A stretch of DNA of 5,032 nt from an uncultured Bacteroidota bacterium (GTDB lineage: Bacteria > Bacteroidota > Bacteroidia > Flavobacteriales > Flavobacteriaceae), in the NCBI GenBank assembly GCA_903888655.1, contig CAISUR010000401.1, positions 1 through 5,032 of the forward strand. Reading direction: 5' to 3'. The position numbers and the translations under genes are program-made. Under the pieces are notes generated by a model. The model worked only from the letters and a program-made list of their open reading frames with translations. It was not told where the DNA came from and made no database searches. Positions 1 through 5,032 of this stretch are shown here, in pieces. Positions within the stretch are counted from its first letter, which is position 1. Every line of letters starts with the position of its first letter.

Positions 1-243
1 GTTATTAAAGATTTAAAAAAAGCTCATTACAATTATAAGATTTATATAATTGATGTCAATTTTGAAAAAGATATTTACAAGAGAAAAGAAAAATTTACAA
101 AAAAGACATCTAAAATTCTTAAAATAAAAAACAATGACTTTATAACTTTAATTTTTGATAAAAAACACAAAGTAATATATCAGGGAGATTTATTTAAAAT
201 AGAACCTCATAATTTTAAAGAATTAGCCATTAGTAAAAACTAA
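1..243 (+). CDS. C-terminal fragment of an unrecognised protein (5' end outside window)
   Basis: Frame 1 is open from the first base to a TAA at 241-243, giving the last 80 residues of a protein that begins to the left of the window. I do not recognise the family. The fragment is very rich in lysine, isoleucine and asparagine. A predicted beta-hairpin lies near the end (FITLIFDKKHKVIYQGD, about residues 50-66 of the fragment), a pattern like the last strands of thioredoxin-like folds, but no CxxC or other diagnostic motif is in the visible part, so this is only a structural hint. By hand count the fragment is about 19% GC, clearly lower than menE (about 40% in the lines counted), which may mark it as accessory DNA or as a fast-drifting gene. 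It is followed within 5 bases by a terminator hairpin, which supports this being the true 3' end of a gene. Confidence 0.6.
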   Translation, partial: VIKDLKKAHYNYKIYIIDVNFEKDIYKRKEKFTKKTSKILKIKNNDFITLIFDKKHKVIYQGDLFKIEPHNFKELAISKN

Positions 244-247
244 TATT

Positions 248-285
248 TATTAAAAAAAGTCCCGATTATGTGACTTTTTTTAATA
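248..285. terminator. Bidirectional rho-independent terminator between convergent genes
   Basis: Bases 248-261 and 272-285 are perfect inverted repeats (14 bp) around a 10-base loop. The inner part of the stem is GTC/GAC followed by runs of seven A and seven T. Read on the plus strand the stem ends in a T run just after the left-edge gene; read on the minus strand it also ends in a T run. It lies between a plus-strand gene ending at 243 and a minus-strand operon ending at 451, so it probably stops transcription from both sides. The stem is AT-rich, as is usual in flavobacteria. Confidence 0.75.
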
Positions 286-397
286 GTTCTTTAATCAACA
301 ACCAGCGACAAAAATCTCCCAACTTTTTGCCCACACCCAAAACAAAACAAAATCACATACTAGATCTAACAGTCTAAAAATCCAAATATCCAATAAT
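286..397. other. Non-coding stretch with no recognised element
   Basis: Between the terminator and the menE remnant there is no open frame with a plausible start and no RNA gene. The plus strand is rich in A and C (for example CCCACACCCAAAAC at 331-344). It may be the original sequence downstream of the displaced menE tail. I see no inverted repeat or promoter of note. Confidence 0.5.
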
Positions 398-452
398 CTA
401 TTTCAAACTTTCTCTTCTGAACACTTTTCCGTTTTCAGTTTCTTTAAATTTT
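398..452 (-). pseudogene. Remnant second copy of the menE 3' end
   Basis: Read on the minus strand, 451-398 encodes KFKETENGKVFRRESLK followed by TAG, against KFKETENGKVLRKESLK and TAA at the end of the intact menE (834-781). The two stretches align without gaps over 55 bases with 7 mismatches, at a constant offset of 383 bases. Five of the seven changes are synonymous (including the stop codon) and two are conservative (Leu/Phe, Lys/Arg). The remnant has no start codon and is out of frame with the lipoprotein gene, whose stop codon (451-453) overlaps its first codon. It is therefore a detached gene tail, not a working gene. The synonymous pattern implies that both copies were once under selection as real MenE C-termini, so the copy probably comes from a diverged homologue rather than from a recent local slip. 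Confidence 0.85.
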
Positions 453-771
453 AAAACTTTCCGTAGAAATTGGTGATGTCAAAATAAACCTTTACGTCTT
501 TTCCATCAGCAGTTACTATTGAAATAGTATCGTAATTTTTATTGTCTTTCATACCTGTTCCTTGAGATTTCATTTTATAATTAGGATACAATTTGGAGAT
601 AATTAAATATTCCGATCTAATTCCTTCATTTTCATTTTTAGCTTTAACAATAATTGCATTTTCATAGGATGAACCATCTCTATCATTTTGAGTTGAAGAA
701 GTAGTATTTTTACTAGTAGAACAAGAATATAGTCCTAACATCAATGTTAATGTTATAAATGCTTTTTTCAT
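451..771 (-). CDS. Small hypothetical lipoprotein
   Basis: A 106-residue protein with a typical lipoprotein signal peptide: Lys2-Lys3, a hydrophobic stretch at about 4-14, and the lipobox LYSC ending at Cys17, which would be lipidated after cleavage by signal peptidase II. The mature part is about 90 residues: a Ser/Thr/Asn-rich linker (18-33), then a small domain with YENAIIVKA (36-44), a helix-like EGIRSEYLIISKLYPNYK (49-66) and two beta strands near the C-terminus (DTISIVTADG 81-90, KVYFDITNFYGKF 94-106). This looks like the small uncharacterised lipoproteins common in flavobacteria; no function is known to me. The residues after Cys17 (STSKN) lack the acidic cluster of the Bacteroidetes surface-export signal, so the protein probably faces the periplasm. 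It starts 9 bases after the menE stop codon and is likely co-transcribed with it. By hand count its GC (about 27%) is lower than that of menE. It lies between two copies of the menE tail, suggesting later arrival. Confidence 0.8.
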   Translation of the reverse strand: MKKAFITLTLMLGLYSCSTSKNTTSSTQNDRDGSSYENAIIVKAKNENEGIRSEYLIISKLYPNYKMKSQGTGMKDNKNYDTISIVTADGKDVKVYFDITNFYGKF

Positions 772-780
772 AATTGTAAT

Positions 781-835
781 TTATTTTAAACTTTCTTTTC
801 GCAATACTTTTCCGTTTTCAGTTTCTTTGAATTTT
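781..835 (-). repeat. Direct repeat copy within the menE 3' end (partner at 398-452)
   Basis: The last 55 bases of menE, including the catalytic NGK codons and the stop, recur at 398-452 in the same orientation with 48 of 55 identical positions. The two repeats bracket the lipoprotein gene and define a unit of 383 bases from one repeat to the next. No integrase, transposase or terminal inverted repeats accompany the unit. Confidence 0.85.
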
Positions 836-1824
836 GGTACGAATAGTATTTCTCTTGGATGTTCGTATTTATCTAAACCATCAAAAATAGCTTTATCCAA
901 ATCGAAGGCATCACCTTCAATAACTAAGACTACTTTTTCTCCCAATTCGGCATCGTCTTTAGAAGTAATAAAAAAACGATGATTTATTTTTCCATCTAAT
1001 TTATGTTCGACTTGTTCAGGCATAATTTTTACTCCTCCACTATTAATAACATTATCTAATCTTCCTAAAAAGATAAACTGATTCTCATTAATTAATTCTA
1101 CCAAATCATTGGTTATCACAGACTCTTCTGCAATAATATGTGGCGCATGAATCACCAAGCAATTTCTATCATCATAAGATATCGTAACGTGTGGTAAAAC
1201 GGTGAAGGCCTTCTCTCCTAATCGTTTGGCGGCAATATGTGTTATGGTTTCGGTCATTCCATAAGTTTCATAGACTTCGGTTGGCAATTTCATCAGTTGT
1301 TTTTCTAAAGAAGCACTAATACGAGCGCCACCTACAATTAGTTTTTTAACCTTTCGCAATTCTTTAAGTGAATTTTGTGCTTGCATCGGAACCATAGCAA
1401 CAAAGTCGTAGTGGTCCTCCAAACCTTCCATAGGATGAGAAGAAGGAGCCACATAATCTAAATCTAAACCGAGAATAATGGCACGAATGAGCATCATTTT
1501 TCCTGCAACATACTTCACAGGCAAACATTGCAACGCTCGATTTCCTGAACGCAATTCAAAAAAATCTCCCGTAGCTAAAGCCGAATTAACCATCGCTTGT
1601 TTGTCCACACGAATATTTTTGGGTGTTCCTGTAGATCCCGAAGTTTGCATTTCGATGTAGGATTTACTGTCAAACCAATCTAACAGAAAATTTCCAACTG
1701 GTTTTTCAAAATCTTTGCCTTCTTTAACGAAACTATATGCCACGCGGCATAAATCTTCTTTATCAAGATGAAATCCGTTTAATTTAAAGTGAACGTGTAC
1801 ACTTTCATAAGTTGGGTTAATCAT
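781..1824 (-). CDS. menE: o-Succinylbenzoate-CoA ligase, compact flavobacterial form
   Basis: This is an acyl-adenylate-forming enzyme that activates o-succinylbenzoate with ATP and loads it onto CoA in the cytoplasm, a step of menaquinone synthesis. With the start chosen here (1824) it has 347 residues. Visible motifs are the phosphate-binding loop TSGSTGTPK (61-69), YGMTE (188-192), the hinge region GRLDNVINSGGVKI (254-267) and the C-terminal NGK with the expected catalytic lysine at 339, only eight residues from the end. It is shorter than the roughly 450-490 residues of E. coli or Bacillus MenE; most of the missing length is before the phosphate loop, as I recall for Bacteroidota MenE. 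An upstream in-frame ATG at 1881 would add 19 residues, but these overlap the CPBP gene by 46 bases and read MESKINWESNKYHH, unlike the conserved start region. The ATG at 1824 lies 11 bases after the CPBP stop and is preferred. Family assignment to the adenylating enzymes is certain; MenE specificity is inferred from overall similarity to remembered flavobacterial MenE proteins. Confidence 0.9.
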   Translation of the reverse strand: MINPTYESVHVHFKLNGFHLDKEDLCRVAYSFVKEGKDFEKPVGNFLLDWFDSKSYIEMQTSGSTGTPKNIRVDKQAMVNSALATGDFFELRSGNRALQCLPVKYVAGKMMLIRAIILGLDLDYVAPSSHPMEGLEDHYDFVAMVPMQAQNSLKELRKVKKLIVGGARISASLEKQLMKLPTEVYETYGMTETITHIAAKRLGEKAFTVLPHVTISYDDRNCLVIHAPHIIAEESVITNDLVELINENQFIFLGRLDNVINSGGVKIMPEQVEHKLDGKINHRFFITSKDDAELGEKVVLVIEGDAFDLDKAIFDGLDKYEHPREILFVPKFKETENGKVLRKESLK

Positions 1825-1835
1825 AGTATTGGTGT

Positions 1836-2747
1836 TTATGTGATGGTATTTATTACTTTCCCAGTTAATTTTACTTTCCAATTGGTCCAGTTATATTTCT
1901 TTGCTAAACAAAACAAAATAATTGGATAGATGATTACCATAGAAATAATCATTTCATTGAGAGTATCAGCAGGATTTTCTTTTCCTGATAATTTAAAAAC
2001 GGCATCGGTTTGCAGAGCAGAATAATCGGAAGTAACTAGCAAAGCAGCCATCAAGTTATTACCAAGATGAAAACCCATTGACAATTCCAGACCTTCATCC
2101 ATCAAGGTCATAATTCCCAATAGAAATCCTGTACCGATATAAAATGCCATCACTCCGTAGCCCATTTTGGCCACTTCGGGATTAGCACTATGAAATATTC
2201 CAAACACAACTGATGTAGCAATTAATGGCATCCATCTGTTCCTGGCGATAATACCTATTTGTTGCATTAAATAGCCTCTAAACAAATATTCTTCAAAACC
2301 AATTTGAAAGGGAAACAAAGCCATACTCACTAGAAACAACAGTAAAAACTTTACAGGATGAAAATTCCAAACAATATCGGAATGATCTCTAAAATAAGAG
2401 ACTCCAAATGTCAAAAGAGTAAAAAAGACAATTAAACCAAATGAAAAGAAAATTCGTTTAAAGTCAACACTTTTTCTAGTTGTGGTCAATGAGAGAACAT
2501 TACGCTGATGCAAGGTATAAAGTAAGGTAAAAAGCAATCCTAACAAAAGAACGAAAGGAACTAAATTGACCATTAGTGCGACTATCTTGGGCATACTTTT
2601 CATGATGTCATAAGTATCATCGATAGCTTCTTTGGGTAATACTAAAAACATTATAAAGTTCAATATAAAAATACCTGTTGAAAAAAGTGTTGTAAGCAAA
2701 ACTCTCCACCATTCATTATTTCCTTTGTATGCTTGTTCTATAAACAT
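1836..2747 (-). CDS. CPBP-family intramembrane metalloprotease (Abi/CAAX-type)
   Basis: A 303-residue integral membrane protein with about seven or eight hydrophobic segments (roughly 17-37, 56-79, 98-118, 132-149, 172-186, 198-216, 222-238 and 264-282). The three CPBP motifs are all present: the double-glutamate motif EEYLFR at 152-157, FGIFH at 182-186 (FxxxH), and HLGNN at 227-231 (HxxxN). These residues form the metal-dependent glutamyl protease site related to Rce1 CAAX proteases, so the enzyme is probably active. Bacterial members have been linked to bacteriocin self-immunity, protein processing and membrane scaffolding; nothing here decides the substrate. It is the first gene of the leftward cluster, 11 bases ahead of menE, with a promoter candidate at 2783-2812. 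The start at 2747 is the first ATG of the open frame, and the leader is AT-rich without a Shine-Dalgarno sequence. Confidence 0.88.
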   Translation of the reverse strand: MFIEQAYKGNNEWWRVLLTTLFSTGIFILNFIMFLVLPKEAIDDTYDIMKSMPKIVALMVNLVPFVLLLGLLFTLLYTLHQRNVLSLTTTRKSVDFKRIFFSFGLIVFFTLLTFGVSYFRDHSDIVWNFHPVKFLLLFLVSMALFPFQIGFEEYLFRGYLMQQIGIIARNRWMPLIATSVVFGIFHSANPEVAKMGYGVMAFYIGTGFLLGIMTLMDEGLELSMGFHLGNNLMAALLVTSDYSALQTDAVFKLSGKENPADTLNEMIISMVIIYPIILFCLAKKYNWTNWKVKLTGKVINTIT

Positions 2748-2768
2748 AAATTATTCTTAAATATTAAA

Positions 2769-2776
2769 TACATTTG
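2769..2776 (+). promoter_or_regulatory. Candidate -7 element for the ArsC-family gene
   Basis: TACATTTG matches the Bacteroidetes -7 consensus TAnnTTTG exactly and lies 55 bases ahead of the start codon at 2832. No TTG is found 17-23 bases upstream, so the -33 part is missing or degenerate. It sits next to the -7 element of the opposite-strand promoter candidate. Confidence 0.35.
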
Positions 2777-2782
2777 TTTCGA

Positions 2783-2812
2783 CTAAAATACTAAAAATAG
2801 CACAAAAACCAA
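2783..2812 (-). promoter_or_regulatory. Candidate sigma-A-type promoter for the CPBP-menE-lipoprotein operon
   Basis: On the minus strand a TTG (2812-2810) is followed after 19 bases by TATTTTAG (2790-2783), one mismatch from the Bacteroidetes -7 consensus TAnnTTTG. The spacing is ideal for this promoter class. Transcription would start about 30 bases upstream of the CPBP start codon. Prediction by motif only. Confidence 0.5.
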
Positions 2813-2831
2813 TACTTTATCTTAAAAAAAT

Positions 2832-3173
2832 ATGATTACTATTTACCACAATCCACGCTGCGGAAAATCAAGAGAATGTTTGGCTTTCTTAAGAATATCC
2901 AAGTATCAATATGAAGTCATAAAATATCTTGAATATCCACTAGAATATAAAGAATTAGCTGAAATCATTAAGAAATTAAATATAAAACCCATTGAGTTAA
3001 TCAGAACCAAAGAAGCTGTTTGGATTGAACACTTCAAAGGGAAAACACTAACGAATACAGAAATTATTCAATCCATGGTTGATTATCCTATTTTGATGGA
3101 ACGACCGATTGCTGTATATGGCGAAAAGGCAGTAATAGCAAAACCTTTTGAACGAGTTAAAGAAATCCTTTAA
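2832..3173 (+). CDS. arsC: ArsC-family (glutaredoxin-type) reductase, probable arsenate reductase
   Basis: A complete 113-residue cytoplasmic protein with the thioredoxin-like ArsC/Spx fold. The N-terminal strand and loop ITIYHNPRCGKSR place the catalytic cysteine at position 10, and the NP.C...SR pattern matches the glutaredoxin-coupled arsenate reductases and the short YfgD-like proteins. Of the three arginines that bind the oxyanion in E. coli plasmid ArsC (60, 94 and 107), the first two have clear counterparts here (Arg58 in LIRTKEA, Arg91 in MERPI). At the third, where the family usually has an RP motif, this protein has Ala-Lys-Pro (103-105), that is Lys104. Family length (about 113-120) is normal. 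No arsenite pump, ars repressor or other ars gene is in the window, so a housekeeping YfgD-like role is as likely as arsenic resistance. The start is the only good ATG and follows an A-rich leader. Confidence 0.85.
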   Translation: MITIYHNPRCGKSRECLAFLRISKYQYEVIKYLEYPLEYKELAEIIKKLNIKPIELIRTKEAVWIEHFKGKTLTNTEIIQSMVDYPILMERPIAVYGEKAVIAKPFERVKEIL

Positions 3174-3189
3174 CGTTTATTGTGTCAGT

Positions 3190-3220
3190 TTTAACAAACC
3201 TTTGTGATTGCAAAGTTAAA
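3190..3220. repeat. Imperfect inverted repeat overlapping the receptor gene promoter
   Basis: The arms TTTAA/TTAAA (3190-3194 and 3216-3220) and CTTTG/CAAAG (3200-3204 and 3211-3215) form a two-part dyad with a 5-base bulge on the left and a six-base centre. It covers the TTG at 3208-3210 proposed as the -33 element. It could be a regulator binding site or a weak hairpin behind the ArsC-family gene; no T run follows directly, so a terminator is less likely. Chance is possible in DNA this rich in A and T. Confidence 0.3.
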
Positions 3221-3236
3221 CGAATGTTTAATTTTG
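3208..3236 (+). promoter_or_regulatory. Candidate promoter for the outer-membrane receptor gene
   Basis: TTG (3208-3210), an 18-base spacer and TAATTTTG (3229-3236) match the Bacteroidetes housekeeping consensus TTG...TAnnTTTG in both parts and in spacing. Transcription would begin near 3242, leaving a leader of about 30 bases before the ATG at 3274. This makes the receptor gene independent of the ArsC-family gene 100 bases upstream. Confidence 0.6.
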
Positions 3237-3273
3237 TCGTCATAGAAATTGAACTAAAATAAAAAACTTGATA

Positions 3274-5032
3274 ATGAAAACCACCAAAATCTTTATTACA
3301 TTAGCTCTTATATTATTTACAATAACAAACTATTCACAACAAAATCAAGGTGGTTTAAAGGTTAAAGTTACTGGTAAGATAATAGAAAAAAATACTAAAT
3401 CACCACTTGAATATAGTACCATTTCTTTAATAAGCACAGTTAATGGTAAAGTTGTTTTAAACGCAATTACAGATAATAAAGGTGAATTTAATTTTGAAGC
3501 CACTCCTGGAGTATACAACATAAAATATGTATTTATTGGTTTTAAATCAATAGATGTTAAATCAAAATCAATCACTACCGATACTAATTTGGGCGTTATT
3601 TCATTAGAACCCGATGCTACTCAATTGAAAGATGTAGTAATTACTAGCCAAAAATCGGAGGTAGAAATAAAACTCGACAAAAAAGTATACAATGTAGGAC
3701 AAGACATGACTGTAAAAGGCGGAACGGCGAGCGATGTACTTGATAATGTTCCTTCTGTTAGTGTTGACGGTGATGGTAATGTAAGTTTAAGAGGAAATGA
3801 TAATGTGAAAATATTTATTGATGGAAGACCCTCTAATGCTATCAATATTGCTGATGCTTTAAAATCCATTTCAGCAGATGCGTTAGATAAAATTGAAGTA
3901 ATCACTAATCCTTCGGCTAGATATGATGCAGAAGGTGGCGCAGGAATCATTAATGTTGTACTTAAAAAAGGTAAAAATAAAGGCATTAATGGAACATTTG
4001 TTGCCAATGCTGGTGATCCAAAAAATTATGGTGCTAATGCAACTTTTAATTTAAAAAGTAAAAATTTCAATTTCTTCACTAGCCTGGGATATCAGGATAT
4101 TAAATCAAAAGGAAAAACTATCACCAATACAAATTACATTAACGATACGGGAGCAATCTATAAATCAATAGACGAAAACATAACGCGTCAAAATGGAAGA
4201 CGAGGATTTAATTATGGATTCGGCATTGATTTATATATTGACAAATCTACTACATGGACTAACTCTTTTTCTTATCGAAAATCGGATGGATTTAGTCCGA
4301 ATAACGATGATTTATTTAATAATGAACCAAGTAACATCTTCATTCAAAACCGATTTACAGATCAAACAACCAAAACTCAAGATATCGAATACAACTCTAT
4401 TTTTAATAAAAAATTCAAGAGAGATGGAAACGAGTTGAATGTTGTCTTTACTACTACAAAAAATGTAGATAATGATTTTGCTGTAATAACAAATTCATAT
4501 ACTGGAGCAGTTGGAACAACATCTGCAGAACAAACACAAAACTTACAAAATCAATTTAAAAACCTATTACAGGCCGATTATGTGCTACCATTTGGGAAAG
4601 GAAATAAAAATAGATTTGAAGCAGGTTACAAAGGCGATTTCAATAAATTACTTGTAGATTATGGTGTAGGAAGTTTAGATAATGTAAACAATTATACTGC
4701 CTACACTAAATACACCAATGTTTTTGATTACAAAGAAAAAATCAATGCGCTTTATTCGCAATTAGGATTAACTTTTGGAAAATTTAACTTTTTAGGAGGT
4801 ATTCGTTATGAAGATTCTAATATCGATATCAATTTGTTAACTACTAATGATTATAAAACAAAAAAATACCACAATTTCTTTCCAAGCGCAACATTAAACT
4901 ATTCTATCACTGACAAAACAACAGTTTCATTAAGTTACAGCAAAAGAATTTCAAGACCTCGTTATCGTTTTTTAACTCCGTTTTCTAATTATTCGAGTAA
5001 CATTAATCTTTTTGAATGGAATCCAGATATCA
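3274..5032 (+). CDS. Outer-membrane beta-barrel receptor (TonB-dependent receptor-like), 3' end outside window
   Basis: The frame is open from ATG 3274 to the right edge, giving the first 586 residues; relatives are commonly near 800. A signal peptide covers about 1-21 (MKTTKIFITLALILFTITNYS). Residues about 30-112 form a carboxypeptidase-like regulatory domain (VTGKIIEKNTKSPLEYSTI, then TDNKGEF and IGFKSI), typical of Bacteroidota receptors. LKDVVIT (118-124) is the usual linker after it. A plug-like domain spans about 135-232, with GGTASDVLDNVPSVSVD (149-165), VSLRGNDNVKIFIDGRPS (170-187), IEVITNPSARYDAEG (207-221) and GIINVVLKK (224-232). The rest alternates strands and loops as a beta-barrel, of the outer membrane protein beta-barrel type. 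The protein would sit in the outer membrane and import or bind a substrate, possibly with TonB-ExbBD energy. No SusD-like partner is in the window and the substrate is unknown. The start is supported by the signal peptide and by the promoter ending about 37 bases ahead. Confidence 0.9.
   Translation, partial: MKTTKIFITLALILFTITNYSQQNQGGLKVKVTGKIIEKNTKSPLEYSTISLISTVNGKVVLNAITDNKGEFNFEATPGVYNIKYVFIGFKSIDVKSKSITTDTNLGVISLEPDATQLKDVVITSQKSEVEIKLDKKVYNVGQDMTVKGGTASDVLDNVPSVSVDGDGNVSLRGNDNVKIFIDGRPSNAINIADALKSISADALDKIEVITNPSARYDAEGGAGIINVVLKKGKNKGINGTFVANAGDPKNYGANATFNLKSKNFNFFTSLGYQDIKSKGKTITNTNYINDTGAIYKSIDENITRQNGRRGFNYGFGIDLYIDKSTTWTNSFSYRKSDGFSPNNDDLFNNEPSNIFIQNRFTDQTTKTQDIEYNSIFNKKFKRDGNELNVVFTTTKNVDNDFAVITNSYTGAVGTTSAEQTQNLQNQFKNLLQADYVLPFGKGNKNRFEAGYKGDFNKLLVDYGVGSLDNVNNYTAYTKYTNVFDYKEKINALYSQLGLTFGKFNFLGGIRYEDSNIDINLLTTNDYKTKKYHNFFPSATLNYSITDKTTVSLSYSKRISRPRYRFLTPFSNYSSNINLFEWNPDI

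Noticed and set aside
398..835. Small insertion sequence or transposon-like unit
   Set aside because: The flanking repeats are protein-coding menE tails far longer than target-site duplications, with no terminal inverted repeats and no transposase; homologous recombination explains them better.
1478..1660. 60-codon plus-strand open frame inside menE
   Set aside because: It lies antisense to strongly conserved menE codons, including the phosphate-binding loop, and its translation has no recognisable features.
3205..3220. Possible CRP-like half site TGTGA upstream of the receptor gene
   Set aside because: There is no matching TCACA arm at the required spacing, and five bases are expected often by chance.
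3345..3575. 76-codon minus-strand open frame inside the receptor gene
   Set aside because: It is antisense to the carboxypeptidase-like regulatory domain, with no promoter or homology signal.
3621..4007. 128-codon minus-strand open frame inside the receptor gene
   Set aside because: It is antisense to the plug domain of a clear receptor gene. The Leu/Ser/Pro-rich translation is what the reverse complement of such coding sequence gives.
4193..4438. 81-codon plus-strand open frame in another frame of the receptor gene
   Set aside because: The receptor frame runs through it uninterrupted with barrel-like sequence, so it is an out-of-frame shadow.

Overview
The window looks like chromosomal DNA from a member of the Bacteroidota, most likely a Flavobacterium or close relative. 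The evidence is the strong AT richness, A-rich leaders without clear Shine-Dalgarno sequences, promoter elements of the TTG...TAnnTTTG type, a compact MenE of the flavobacterial kind, and an outer-membrane beta-barrel receptor with an N-terminal carboxypeptidase-like regulatory domain.

Layout from left to right: (1) the last 80 codons of an unrecognised, very AT-rich plus-strand gene (1-243); (2) an inverted repeat placed as a bidirectional terminator (248-285); (3) a leftward three-gene cluster, transcribed in the order CPBP-family membrane protease (2747-1836), o-succinylbenzoate-CoA ligase menE (1824-781) and a small lipoprotein (771-451), with gaps of 11 and 9 bases that suggest one operon; (4) a short divergent intergenic region with candidate promoters for both directions (2748-2831); (5) a rightward ArsC-family thiol reductase (2832-3173); (6) a rightward outer-membrane receptor gene beginning at 3274 behind its own promoter and running off the right edge.

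Functionally, MenE activates o-succinylbenzoate with CoA for menaquinone synthesis. The co-transcribed CPBP protein is an integral membrane protein with intact catalytic motifs and unknown substrate. The lipoprotein and the left-edge gene are uncharacterised. The ArsC-like protein has the catalytic cysteine of the arsenate reductase family but a lysine where the third anion-binding arginine is expected. The receptor belongs to the outer membrane beta-barrel family related to TonB-dependent receptors; its substrate cannot be told from the sequence.

The most interesting observation is a second, diverged copy of the last 18 codons of menE (398-452), lying directly after the lipoprotein gene, 383 bases from the real menE end. 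The two copies differ mostly at synonymous positions. The lipoprotein gene therefore sits between direct repeats of a protein-coding tail, as expected if it arrived by recombination with DNA from a relative that restored the menE 3' end and pushed the old one downstream. I saw no CRISPR array, insertion sequence, tRNA or rRNA, and no convincing new multi-gene system.
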